From the NCBI RefSeq assembly GCF_030372765.1, contig NZ_JAUCMW010000004.1, positions 1 to 64,000 of the forward strand: a stretch of DNA of 64,000 nucleotides, given 5' to 3'. The position numbers were made by a program, and so were the translations under genes. The notes below the pieces were generated by a model. That model searched no databases. It worked only from the letters and a program-made list of their open reading frames with translations, and was not told the origin of the DNA. This DNA comes from Labilibaculum sp. K2S. GTDB taxonomy: Bacteria > Bacteroidota > Bacteroidia > Bacteroidales > Marinifilaceae. This document shows, piece after piece, positions 48,556-56,802 of the stretch; positions within the stretch are counted from its first letter, which is position 1; each line of letters begins with the position of its first letter.

Positions 48556-48563
48556 TATATTTG
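48556..48563 (+). promoter_or_regulatory. -7 promoter element of the Fnr-like gene
   Basis: TATATTTG matches TAnnTTTG and lies 16 bases downstream of the palindromic site, placing that site near position -37 to the expected start of transcription, a usual activator position. Confidence 0.55.
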
Positions 48564-48675
48564 CATTTAGTTTCATTACTGCAAACACAGTAAAAACATA
48601 TGAAATTCACATATTCGACTCAAAATCAGAACAATTAATAAATAATTATTTCTTTAATCTTGATAAGGATAATTT

Positions 48676-49356
48676 ATGAATGAAAAATCATGTAAATTTT
48701 GTGGCAGCAGGTCTTCTGCTACAAATTTTTTAAACGATAAAGAACTAAAAATGCTTGAGGAAAGCTGCGTAGATGTGCAATTCCAAAAAGGTGACGTTAT
48801 TTTCAGACAAAATGCTCTTTCTTCAAATATTATCTTTGTACAAAGTGGATTAGTGAAAATACATATTACCGGCCCTGAGAGAGAACAAATTTTAAAGATT
48901 ATTAAAGGACCTATTTATCTTGGAATCCCTACAACTCTTGGAGATAAGGTGAATCATTATTCTGCCACAGCATTAATGGAAACAAGAGTTTGCTTTATCA
49001 GCTTAAACTCTTTTAAAGATTTTATTGCATCAAACAGCGATTTTGCCTACGAAATAATCACCGAATTATGCAAGAATGAATTAGGGCATTTTGATCATTG
49101 TGTAAATCAAGTGCAAAAGCAAAGCCAGGGAAGAATTGCCGAAGCTCTTTGCTTTTTTGCTGAAGATATATTTGATGAGCCAAATTTTTCATTACCTCTC
49201 TCCCGGCAGGAATTTGGTGACTTAACCGGCAATTCCAGAGAAAGTGTTTCCCGAATACTTGCCAATTTAAATAGTGATGGTGTAATATCATTAAATGGGA
49301 AAAACATACAAATTTTGAATATGGAACGCTTGAAAAGCATCAGGAAAAATGGTTGA
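48676..49356 (+). CDS. Crp/Fnr-family regulator, Fnr-like
   Basis: A 226-residue regulator with the two-domain Crp layout. N-terminal Cys at residues 6 and 9 (SCKFCGS). Cyclic-nucleotide-binding-like barrel about 20-130 (QKGDVIFRQNALSSNIIFVQ). C-terminal helix-turn-helix SRQEFGDLTGNSRESVSRIL, where the recognition helix with E-S-x-S-R matches the half site TGTGA. Only two N-terminal Cys are seen, so a classical 4Fe-4S of Fnr would need two more Cys elsewhere (possible at 31 and 106). Divergent from the DsrE-Hdr operon it probably controls. Confidence 0.85.
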   Translation: MNEKSCKFCGSRSSATNFLNDKELKMLEESCVDVQFQKGDVIFRQNALSSNIIFVQSGLVKIHITGPEREQILKIIKGPIYLGIPTTLGDKVNHYSATALMETRVCFISLNSFKDFIASNSDFAYEIITELCKNELGHFDHCVNQVQKQSQGRIAEALCFFAEDIFDEPNFSLPLSRQEFGDLTGNSRESVSRILANLNSDGVISLNGKNIQILNMERLKSIRKNG

Positions 49357-49508
49357 ATCTCTATAAAATACCATTCTTAAATATTCCTTTTCACTTGCTC
49401 TTACAGTTCATTCGGATTATTTATTATTTCAAAAGATAAATTCTACTGACATCATTCTTTACGTCTTTTAAATTCGATATCCGGCAAGCAAATAATTTTG
49501 ATTTTAAT

Positions 49509-49516
49509 TACATTTG
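49509..49516 (+). promoter_or_regulatory. -7 promoter element of the RarD gene
   Basis: TACATTTG fits TAnnTTTG. It lies 33 bases before the ATG at 49549-49551 and inside the longest frame, which argues for the downstream start. Confidence 0.6.
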
Positions 49517-49548
49517 CCCAATCAAAACCGCCACACACTTACATATCT

Positions 49549-50451
49549 ATGGAAGATACAAAGAATGCCACAATGGGATATGTATATGCCCTTCAAGCCT
49601 TTTTAACCTGGGGAATACTGCCCATATTCTGGAAATTACTTTCCAATGTTTCTGCGATAGAAATTTTAGCACATCGAATTTTTTGGTCGTTTGTGTTCCT
49701 AATCATCCTGTTACTACTGACCCGGAAAAAAAATGTCTGGAATTTATTACGACAAAAAAAAACGCGTAAGAGTTTAATCATATCATCTCTTCTTATCGGC
49801 TTAAATTGGGGATTATTTATTTATGCCGTAAATGCAAAACAAATTGTTGAAGCTAGTCTGGGCTATTACATCAATCCTATTGTAAACGTAATACTTGGAA
49901 TGATTGTTCTTAACGAAAAATTGGATAAGCTAAAATACATTGCAGTATTAATAGCATCCACTGCAGTTATTTATCTAACAATTGATTACGGAAAATTCCC
50001 TTGGATTTCTATTATTTTAGCCTGTTCCTTTGGCTTGTATGGTCTTACAAAAAAGACTGCTGGAATTGAAGCAATATCTGCTCTGGCTGTTGAAACGCTA
50101 ATTCTGGCACCATTTGCATTGGGATATATTCTATATAAAATGTGGATTGGAAACGGAGCTTTATTTACCGGCAGCATATCAACCTCAAGCTATTTGATGC
50201 TAACGGGAATTGTTACCACTCTGCCATTATATTGGTTTGCAAAAGGAGCACAGCAAATTCCACTATCAGCATTAGGATTTATGCAATACATTGCGCCTAC
50301 CCTAATGCTGTTAATTGGCGTATTAATCTATAACGAACCATTTAGATACGAACAACTTATTGCCTTTGGTTTAATTTGGATTGCATTAGCTTTGTACACA
50401 ACATCTATAATCAGAAATACAAGAAATAAAATTAGATCAGCAAAACCCTGA
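49549..50451 (+). CDS. rarD: RarD/EamA-family membrane transporter
   Basis: About 300 residues, ten predicted membrane helices in two EamA repeats: MGYVYALQAFLTWGILPIFW, then the conserved NWGLFIYAVNAKQIVEASLG YYINP block (broken here for length) and FMQYIAPTLMLLIGVLIYNE. This is the RarD subfamily, mostly drug/metabolite exporters; the substrate is unknown. The ATG at 49549 is chosen because a promoter-like TACATTTG lies within the longer frame. Confidence 0.87.
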   Translation: MEDTKNATMGYVYALQAFLTWGILPIFWKLLSNVSAIEILAHRIFWSFVFLIILLLLTRKKNVWNLLRQKKTRKSLIISSLLIGLNWGLFIYAVNAKQIVEASLGYYINPIVNVILGMIVLNEKLDKLKYIAVLIASTAVIYLTIDYGKFPWISIILACSFGLYGLTKKTAGIEAISALAVETLILAPFALGYILYKMWIGNGALFTGSISTSSYLMLTGIVTTLPLYWFAKGAQQIPLSALGFMQYIAPTLMLLIGVLIYNEPFRYEQLIAFGLIWIALALYTTSIIRNTRNKIRSAKP

Positions 50452-50453
50452 TT

Positions 50454-50909
50454 CTATTTCGCAAGTCCTTTATTCCCCGAATCGAGTACGTATTTCCAAT
50501 CACCATTTTCATCTTTTTTCCAAACTGAGACATAGGTTCCCTGATACAGGGAATCAACCGTCTGAAAAGAATAAGTTCCATAGGTATAACCTAATTCTCC
50601 CGATTTTGAAACATCAGCATCCAATGGGCTCCAGGTAAATATAATTTGAGTATCATCTCCTGAAAATTGTTTCTTAATATTTTCTTTTCCTACAATCGGA
50701 TAATTATTATCCTTCAGCATAACTGCCCCCTCCGACGCATATTTAAAAAAGGCTTTGTTCATACCATTCTCCAAACAATAATCAGAAAAAGCCACATCGG
50801 TTTCCATTAGTAATTTTTGGTTTTCTTCGTACTTTGCAGATAAATGACAAGAGCTTAAAGTAAAAAGTAAAGCAATCACAATGAACATACTATTGCTGTA
50901 ATTTTTCAT
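50454..50909 (-). CDS. SnoaL/NTF2-like lipoprotein
   Basis: A 151-residue lipoprotein (signal LFTLSSC, Cys near residue 21). The rest has the NTF2-like cone fold pattern of DUF4440 proteins (ALMETD..FSDYCLENGMNKAFFKYASEG is interrupted here for length), then GYTYGTYSFQ and TYVSVWKKDENGDWKYVLDS. Function unknown. It converges with rarD, with 2 bases between stops. Confidence 0.7.
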   Translation of the reverse strand: MKNYSNSMFIVIALLFTLSSCHLSAKYEENQKLLMETDVAFSDYCLENGMNKAFFKYASEGAVMLKDNNYPIVGKENIKKQFSGDDTQIIFTWSPLDADVSKSGELGYTYGTYSFQTVDSLYQGTYVSVWKKDENGDWKYVLDSGNKGLAK

Positions 50910-50985
50910 ATTTTCTATTTATTAAATACATTCTAAAAATAAAAGATATCACAAAAAATTACCATTTCTAAAATTCAAAAAGGAA

Positions 50986-50993
50986 CAAATTTA
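50986..50993 (-). promoter_or_regulatory. -7 promoter element of the SnoaL-like gene
   Basis: TAAATTTG on the minus strand (CAAATTTA on plus) fits TAnnTTTG and lies 77 bases before the start at 50909. Confidence 0.45.
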
Positions 50994-51019
50994 TTCAAAC
51001 GGCAAATTAGAAAGCCTTA

Positions 51020-51211
51020 TTGTTTCTGCTGAAAAGAGATTGGCTCCTGCTATTTAGCCGGCACCCGAAAAATACAGCTCTTTACCTTGTAAGTGGAGAA
51101 ACTGAATTTGAAATTAATGGTATTTTCACCCTTATTGAATCGAATGACTTAATAACCTTCTCGAAAGGTCAGGCGCACATTTTAAAAGACTGGAAGATTC
51201 AAAATTTTTAA
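51020..51211 (+). pseudogene. Possible cupin-domain fragment
   Basis: A 63-residue frame whose middle part (ALYLVSGETEFEINGIFTLI, then SNDLITFSKGQAHILKD) has the two-strand pattern of the cupin or AraC-type sensor barrel. No N-terminal or C-terminal neighbour sequence of a full protein is present. Probably a remnant or a chance frame. Confidence 0.3.
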
Positions 51212-51233
51212 TTGCAAGAAGCCTCGAATAGAG

Positions 51234-51271
51234 AAAAAAAGCTTGCTCAGAGATTCTGAACAAGCTTTTTT
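51234..51271. terminator. Bidirectional terminator hairpin
   Basis: AAAAAAGCTTG-CTCAG pairs with CTGAA-CAAGCTTTTTT around a short loop; A-tract before and T-tract after allow termination both ways. It lies 27 bases beyond the stop of the transporter-like gene. Confidence 0.8.
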
Positions 51272-51297
51272 CTGAATTGATGTATGCAATACCTTTG

Positions 51298-52077
51298 TTA
51301 AGGCATTCTAATTGATAGTCCTAAACTAATAAAAAAATCCGGAGAAACCTTACTTAATCCAATCCCAGTTGCAAAATCGAGTTGTAAATCCTCATTTACA
51401 GAGTAAGTCATTCCAGCATCCCAACGATGGTCATTTTTTCCTTCTTTAGGAAGAAAACCATATAATTCTGCGAAAGCTCCTAATTTTTCCGATAAACTCA
51501 TCCCTATTACAGCGGTATAAATTCCTACGGCAGTATTGCCTCTCTCAGCACCACTCCAAGCTACCCCTAAGTTACCACCCAACGACATTGCTTCATTCAG
51601 TGAATATTCTCCATTAACACGAAAATCAGCACCTAAGTATTTATTTTCATAAATGCTTGCTCCAGTTTTTGGAAGCGTAAAAGTGGTCATAAAGGCTAAT
51701 TTTGGCAGACCTTCGCTTTCCTCCTGCAATTGAAATTTTGCACCAACAACTATTGGTGCAAAACCACTTTCATCAAAACTACCACCATCTAATGAAACAT
51801 TCGTTCCCAAATAAGCAAGTCCTAAACGAAGCTCTATTTTCTCTAAAAGACCATATCGAACCAATGTTGAATTGTACGTTGTGTTGTTGATTTCTGAATT
51901 ATATCTTTCAAACGAAAACCCCGATTCTATTTGAAATCCTTTCAATGATACAATAGCAGCGGATTCAGTCTGGTCGGGACGATCTGTTACCATTTCTGAC
52001 TTCTCCTGAGCAGTTAACCACCCCGAGAGCAACACGGCAACAGTCAATAAAGACATTTTTTTCATCCTGTTTTGCAT
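51298..52077 (-). CDS. MetA-pathway-of-phenol-degradation-like outer-membrane protein
   Basis: About 260 residues from the chosen ATG (52075-52077, MQNRMKKMSLLTV). Signal peptide, then VTDRPDQTESAAIVSLKGFQ and the pattern of alternating short strands of a beta barrel (KIELRLGLAYLGTNVSLDGG, DFFISLGLSIRMP). It fits the transporter/phenol MetA_deg family of small outer-membrane barrels. The longer frame would overlap the upstream gene by about 90 bases and start with non-typical sequence, so the shorter start is preferred. Confidence 0.75.
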   Translation of the reverse strand: MQNRMKKMSLLTVAVLLSGWLTAQEKSEMVTDRPDQTESAAIVSLKGFQIESGFSFERYNSEINNTTYNSTLVRYGLLEKIELRLGLAYLGTNVSLDGGSFDESGFAPIVVGAKFQLQEESEGLPKLAFMTTFTLPKTGASIYENKYLGADFRVNGEYSLNEAMSLGGNLGVAWSGAERGNTAVGIYTAVIGMSLSEKLGAFAELYGFLPKEGKNDHRWDAGMTYSVNEDLQLDFATGIGLSKVSPDFFISLGLSIRMP

Positions 52078-52084
52078 GTAATAA

Positions 52085-52312
52085 TTATTCTTTTTGCAAT
52101 TCTTCAATACACATCCTTGCCTTTTCAGCATCGTCATCTGCAACCAACAATTCAACAGAATCGGGCACACCACCTATTCCAACAATGGTGCCTGAACTAA
52201 ATTCATCTTTCAATAAAGAGGCAATTCCCACCTCCTCCAATCTTTCCTTATAATATTGCACATCAATAATCGATCCTATAAATACGCAGGTTAATTCGGT
52301 TCCGTCTGTCAT
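52085..52312 (-). CDS. DUF2007 putative signal-transducing protein
   Basis: A 75-residue protein: ELTCVFIGSIIDVQYYKERL, then GIASLLKDEFSSG and PDSVELLVADDDAEKARMCI. This is the layout of DUF2007, a small ACT-like domain of unknown role. It ends 7 bases before the barrel protein gene and is probably cotranscribed. Confidence 0.8.
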   Translation of the reverse strand: MTDGTELTCVFIGSIIDVQYYKERLEEVGIASLLKDEFSSGTIVGIGGVPDSVELLVADDDAEKARMCIEELQKE

Positions 52313-52959
52313 AATAAGTAATGTTTTAAAGATTTATGTTTCCTAAACCGAAGATATGGAAAACTTTCCAAATTCCTAATTTCTATTTATTAAAAATATG
52401 AGACGCTCCCATTCTCTATCAAGCGAAATAAAATTCTTTCTTTGGAATAATTGGCCTGTTCTTCCATGTATATTCTACAATATTTTGTCTCGATTCATCC
52501 GAAAAAGATTGTAACCGCAGAAGGATTAAGAATTAAAGGAAGCAAAAAAACATCTAATTTTTGCTATTTCAATTATTTTGAAAATTTCAATTTCAGATAT
52601 TTAATCGATTCCATCCAATAGCATTCGGAAAAAGGATAAGTACTTTGTACCGGTTAGAGTAGATGCAAATCATGCATTACCGGATAGTTATCATGTTAGT
52701 ACATTCTTTAATAAATTTGAAAAATTATTAACGGTGAAATAATTCTTAATTGAATTTTAATTAGGTAAATTGATGCTGTTCAATTTTATGCAGCAAAAAG
52801 AAATGATTAAAAGAATATTATTTAAACCCAATACTTAAAAGGCACAACAGATTAACGATCAATAAATTTAGAAACAAGACCAAATTATTAACACGAAAAT
52901 TTATTCTTTTCTTTTTCTCCTAAAACTAAAATTGATTTAGATTGTTCGAAAAGATACTT
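52313..52959. other. Intergenic stretch with an unrecognised short coding-like frame
   Basis: Low-complexity AT-rich DNA. At about 52628-52738 a plus-strand frame reads KYFVPVRVDANHALPDSYHV then STFFNKFEKLLTVK and stop. It has no start codon and I could not assign a family. No other gene, repeat or RNA was recognised. Confidence 0.3.
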
Positions 52960-52967
52960 TACATTTG
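52960..52967 (+). promoter_or_regulatory. -7 promoter element of the response regulator gene
   Basis: TACATTTG fits TAnnTTTG and lies 21 bases before the ATG at 52989. Confidence 0.55.
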
Positions 52968-52988
52968 ACGTAATAAATAATTATCTAT

Positions 52989-53363
52989 ATGAATAAGGAA
53001 CAAAACAAACTTATCCTCGTTGTTGAAGATGAAGAATTCAACAGAATATATTTTGAAGAATTACTTAATCAGATCAACTGTAACGTGTTGGTTGCTAATA
53101 ATGGCCTTGAGGCTGTTGATATTTGCAAAAAAAACGATAAGATTGATTTAGTGCTTATGGATATTAAAATGCCATTAATGGATGGATATGAGGCAACTAA
53201 AAAGATTAAAAAAATCAGACCCAACCTTCCAATTATAGCGCAAACCGCATTCGCTCTGCTTGGCGATAAAAATAAATCATTGGAAAATGGCTGTGACGAT
53301 TACATTGCAAAGCCTGTAAAGAAGGATGTTCTCATTCAATTAATAAGAAAGCACTTAGCTTAA
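52989..53363 (+). CDS. Single-domain response regulator (REC)
   Basis: A 124-residue receiver domain with the acidic pair (LVVEDEEFN) near residues 13-16, the phosphorylated Asp in VLMDIKMPLMDGYEATKK near 56, the Thr of IIAQTAFAL and the Lys of YIAKPVKKD. No output domain, so it would act by protein contact or as a phosphate carrier in a relay. The partner kinase is not adjacent. Confidence 0.9.
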   Translation: MNKEQNKLILVVEDEEFNRIYFEELLNQINCNVLVANNGLEAVDICKKNDKIDLVLMDIKMPLMDGYEATKKIKKIRPNLPIIAQTAFALLGDKNKSLENGCDDYIAKPVKKDVLIQLIRKHLA

Positions 53364-53558
53364 ACAATTTAATCCTTTTATTCTTACATTTTCCGGTTCA
53401 TGATATTTCATGAAGTTTATATTGAATACTTACTAAATTTACCCCTCCCATTATTGAAATATCACCTTGTAAATTAAGAATTTATAACATTTCCACTCTT
53501 GCAATTCAGACAAAAAAGTGTTTCATTGCACTTCAGTCGAATTTAAAGAATTAGGAAG

Positions 53559-54440
53559 ATGAGGAGAAGGATTAAAAAGCTGTTGTATGTTTCCGGATTT
53601 GCAATTTTATTACTGTTTACTATCGGATTTGTAATCATTCAAAAATTCAAAGCAGAATTCGATGATCAGAAAATAATGAATGAATTTCATGCTCAAAATA
53701 TTTTCCCTCATAGTGAAATGATTCCTTACGAAGGAAATGAAATTCATAGTATCTACATTGGCGATCTATCAAAACCTAAAGTTTTATTAATTCACGGTTC
53801 TCCCGGATATTGGTTCGATTTCAAGTATGTTTTTGCAGATAAAACACTTCAAAAAGAATATTGTATAATTTCCTATGATCGGCCAGGTTATGGGAAAACG
53901 ACTGTTCCTGCAAAAAAACACCTTAGCGATCAGGCAAAAGTTGCTGCTGCTGTTCTTAACCATTATGGAAAATCAAATGAAAAATTTACACTCGTAGGAC
54001 ATTCTTATGGTGGAGCTGTGTTGGAACAAACAATTCTTGATTTTCAACCCAAAATAAGTCACGCCATATACCTTGCACCATGTTTATCTCCGAAATTCCA
54101 GAAAGCGAAATGGTACAATCTTATGATATCAGGTAGTTTAACAAATAAAATGTTACCGCACGAATTGCGAAACAGCAACCTGGAAATGATGGCTTTGGAA
54201 AAGGATTTAGACCTAAACGAAGGAAGATTACACGAAATTACTATTCCAACAAGCTATATACAAGGCAAAAAGGATGTTTTAGTGCCTTACCAAACACAAG
54301 CCTACTATCTTAAGTTTCATAAAAATGCAGATCATAAATTGCTTGAAGATTTGAATCATTTTATTCCATGGTCGAATCCGGAACTTATTGTTCAGGCAAT
54401 TAAAGAAGCAAATTCGCTGAATAGGTACAGTAAATTTTGA
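53559..54440 (+). CDS. Alpha/beta hydrolase, membrane-anchored
   Basis: A 293-residue hydrolase. One N-terminal membrane helix (LLYVSGFAILLLFTIGFVII). The oxyanion loop is LLIHGSPGYWFDF, the nucleophile Ser is in LVGHSYGGAVL near residue 150, an acid residue is in QGKKDVLVPYQ, and the catalytic His is in LEDLNHFIPWS. An esterase or peptidase of the general fold, substrate unknown. Followed by msrB with 53 bases between. Confidence 0.85.
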   Translation: MRRRIKKLLYVSGFAILLLFTIGFVIIQKFKAEFDDQKIMNEFHAQNIFPHSEMIPYEGNEIHSIYIGDLSKPKVLLIHGSPGYWFDFKYVFADKTLQKEYCIISYDRPGYGKTTVPAKKHLSDQAKVAAAVLNHYGKSNEKFTLVGHSYGGAVLEQTILDFQPKISHAIYLAPCLSPKFQKAKWYNLMISGSLTNKMLPHELRNSNLEMMALEKDLDLNEGRLHEITIPTSYIQGKKDVLVPYQTQAYYLKFHKNADHKLLEDLNHFIPWSNPELIVQAIKEANSLNRYSKF

Positions 54441-54493
54441 ACTGAATCGTTTTTCGATTAACTTTAGAATCATTAAAAATAAGGAGGCGAATT

Positions 54494-54949
54494 ATGAAGA
54501 GATATATCATTTTACTTGGACTTATCCTTTTTGTTAGTAACAACCTATTAGCACAAAAAGAAATGACAAAAGATAAATACAACGAGCTTAGCGCAGATGA
54601 AAAAAGAGTAATTATTGATAAAGGAACCGAATATCCGGGAACCGGAGAATATTTACACAATAAAACAAAAGGTGTTTATACCTGCAAGCAGTGCAATGCA
54701 GAACTTTATCGATCGGACAGTAAGTTCGAATCAAATTGTGGCTGGCCTAGCTTCGATGATGAGATTGATGGTGCGGTGAAACACATTCCTGATGCAGATG
54801 GAAGACGTATCGAAATTGTTTGCGCTAATTGCAATGGACACCTTGGTCATGTATTCACTGGAGAGGGATTTACAAAAAAAAATACGCGGCATTGCGTCAA
54901 TAGCATCTCCCTAAATTTCATACCATCGGAGGAAACTAAAAAGCAATAA
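54494..54949 (+). CDS. msrB: Peptide-methionine (R)-S-oxide reductase MsrB
   Basis: A 151-residue enzyme with an N-terminal signal peptide (YIILLGLILFVSNNLLAQ), so it repairs oxidised methionine in the envelope. Zinc Cys pairs CKQC and CANC, the FESNCGWPSFDDEI block, and the catalytic Cys in RHCVNSISLNF are all intact. AAGGAGG at 54481-54487 gives a strong ribosome binding site, unusual in this window. Confidence 0.93.
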   Translation: MKRYIILLGLILFVSNNLLAQKEMTKDKYNELSADEKRVIIDKGTEYPGTGEYLHNKTKGVYTCKQCNAELYRSDSKFESNCGWPSFDDEIDGAVKHIPDADGRRIEIVCANCNGHLGHVFTGEGFTKKNTRHCVNSISLNFIPSEETKKQ

Positions 54950-54970
54950 TTGAACATCTAATTGTAAAAA

Positions 54971-54998
54971 AGACTTACCTGAGGTAAGTCTTTTTTTG
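54971..54998. terminator. Terminator after msrB
   Basis: AGACTTACC and GGTAAGTCT form a perfect 9-bp stem with a TGA loop, flanked by an A-run and TTTTTTT, so it works in both directions. It lies about 20 bases after the msrB stop. Confidence 0.85.
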
Positions 54999-54999
54999 C

Positions 55000-55279
55000 A
55001 TAAACTACTAATACCTCTCCTTCCTCCTTAAAATATTTCAGCTAAGTTTAAAGGCAATTTCAAAAAAAGATATATCTTCGCGAAAGTTTAAGATTTTAAC
55101 ACAATTATCGCTATGCTGTTTTATTTTAAACATATATATCAACTTTATAGTTATTTTTCACAACAACAGCTTACTAAAGTAAGAAGTTAGAAAGCCTGGA
55201 CTTACTCATTCGATTAAAAAATTTGTAAGTTTATCCGAGAATCAACAACTACACTTACCAAGTCCAAAATTTTATTGTC
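55000..55279. other. Intergenic stretch without recognised features
   Basis: AT-rich DNA between the msrB terminator and the MarC gene. No convincing -7 box, repeat or coding pattern was found. Confidence 0.4.
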
Positions 55280-55885
55280 ATGAATTTCAATTTTATTCAA
55301 ATCATCACCTCTTCAATGGTTCTTTTCGCAGTAATAGATATTATTGGATCCATTCCAATCATTGTAGATTTACAGAAAAAAGGAGGTAAAATTGAAGCTC
55401 TTAAAGCAACTCTTGTTGCACTTGGTGTTCTAATAGCCTTTTCTTTTTTAGGTGAAAAACTTCTTGGTCTTTTTGGCGTTGATATTTCAAGCTTTGCAAT
55501 TGCAGGTTCGTTTATTCTATTTATTATGGGTGTAGAAATGGCTTTGGGAATCGAGATTATTAAGTATGATGGTCCCAGTGGTGTTTCAATTGTTCCTATC
55601 GCCTTCCCTTTGGTTGCCGGAGCAGGTTCATTTACAACTGTTCTTGCATTGCGTGCCGAATATGCAATGGAAAACCTAATTGCTGCCATTGTATTAAATA
55701 TGATATTTGTTTACATCGTACTGCGCTCAACCAATCTTGTTGAGCGCATTATTGGCGAAGGTGGAATTCATATTTTGCGTAAAGTTTTTGGAATTATTTT
55801 GCTGGCCATTTCGGTAAAGCTGTTTATGACTAACGTAGCCATACAAATTCATTCTTTATTCCCTTTCCTTAAGGAAGCTTTATAA
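55280..55885 (+). CDS. MarC-family integral membrane protein
   Basis: A 201-residue protein with six membrane helices. The family blocks FAVIDIIGSIPIIVDLQKKG and PIAFPLVAGAGSFTTVLAL, and the closing VFGIILLAISVKLFMTNV, are clear. MarC/UPF0056 proteins are of unknown transport function; a role in antibiotic resistance was withdrawn. Single gene. Confidence 0.88.
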   Translation: MNFNFIQIITSSMVLFAVIDIIGSIPIIVDLQKKGGKIEALKATLVALGVLIAFSFLGEKLLGLFGVDISSFAIAGSFILFIMGVEMALGIEIIKYDGPSGVSIVPIAFPLVAGAGSFTTVLALRAEYAMENLIAAIVLNMIFVYIVLRSTNLVERIIGEGGIHILRKVFGIILLAISVKLFMTNVAIQIHSLFPFLKEAL

Positions 55886-55942
55886 CATTTCTCAGAAAGG
55901 AATTTTAAGCATATTTAACGTCGCACATATAGGTGAATCCAC

Positions 55943-55950
55943 TAACTTTG
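55943..55950 (+). promoter_or_regulatory. -7 promoter element of the TauE-like gene
   Basis: TAACTTTG fits TAnnTTTG and lies 35 bases before the ATG at 55986. Confidence 0.55.
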
Positions 55951-55985
55951 TATCATTCAAATAAAAATTATTAATTGGGTTTCTA

Positions 55986-56726
55986 ATGCATGACATTACC
56001 ATAATTCAAATCGTTCTTTGCAGCATAGTTATCCTTTCTGCAGCATTTATAAAAGGGATGACCGGCTTTGGATTTGCATTACTTGCAATCCCATTTCTTT
56101 CTTTTATTTTCCCCATGCAGGTATTGGTTCCTGCCATGAGTTTATTCAACCTGATAACCAGTCTGGTAATCCTGTTTAAACTTCGTGAGAAAATAAAAGC
56201 CTACTATTTTATTCCCATGTTTATAGCCAGTTTGGGAGGAATTCCATTGGGCATATATGCACTCGAATATGTTAGCAGCGATACCTTGCGACTCATAACC
56301 GGAGTTCTCATTATCCTATTTTCGATACAAATGTTAGGCAAGGTGAAATTGGCCAAACGCTTTTTAAATTTGCCAATTGTTTTTGCAGGTTTCATAAGCG
56401 GTCTTTTGGGCAGCGCCATATCTGTCGGTGGTCCCCCATTGGTTATTGCAATGAATCGTAAAGGCTATTCAAAAGAAAGATTTCGAGGCGTATTTGCCTG
56501 GTTCAGTACTTTTTCCGCTTTTTTTACCACTGTTGCCTTTTTAATGAAAGGCATGATTGAAATGGAATCTGTAAACCTTGCTCTTTTTTGTTTGCCCATT
56601 CTATTTTTCGGATCGCATTTTGGCGCTAAATTTTCCGGGAAAATTGAACCGGAAAAGTTCCGGAAAATTGTAATCGGAATTAATATCATAACAGGTTCCT
56701 TTATTGTGATTTCGAGCCTTATTTAG
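55986..56726 (+). CDS. TauE/SafE-family sulfite exporter-like protein
   Basis: A 246-residue protein with eight membrane helices. Repeat motifs AAFIKGMTGFGFALLAIPFL and FISGLLGSAISVGGPPLVIA are the GxxGxG/P signatures of the TauE/SafE family. Members export sulfite, sulfoacetate or related anions. A sulfur link with the hdr operon 8 kb away is possible but not shown. Confidence 0.87.
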   Translation: MHDITIIQIVLCSIVILSAAFIKGMTGFGFALLAIPFLSFIFPMQVLVPAMSLFNLITSLVILFKLREKIKAYYFIPMFIASLGGIPLGIYALEYVSSDTLRLITGVLIILFSIQMLGKVKLAKRFLNLPIVFAGFISGLLGSAISVGGPPLVIAMNRKGYSKERFRGVFAWFSTFSAFFTTVAFLMKGMIEMESVNLALFCLPILFFGSHFGAKFSGKIEPEKFRKIVIGINIITGSFIVISSLI

Positions 56727-56746
56727 TCATCCAAAATTAAGAGCAA

Positions 56747-56776
56747 AAAAAGGATGTTCCTTATGAACACCCTTTA
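56747..56776. terminator. Terminator between convergent genes
   Basis: AAAGGATGTTC and GAACACCCTTT pair with one mismatch around a 5-base loop, with A-run and T-rich sequence on the sides. Serves the TauE-like gene and the TonB receptor gene. Confidence 0.7.
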
Positions 56777-56802
56777 AAATTAATACGATATAGTTGTTGT
56801 TA

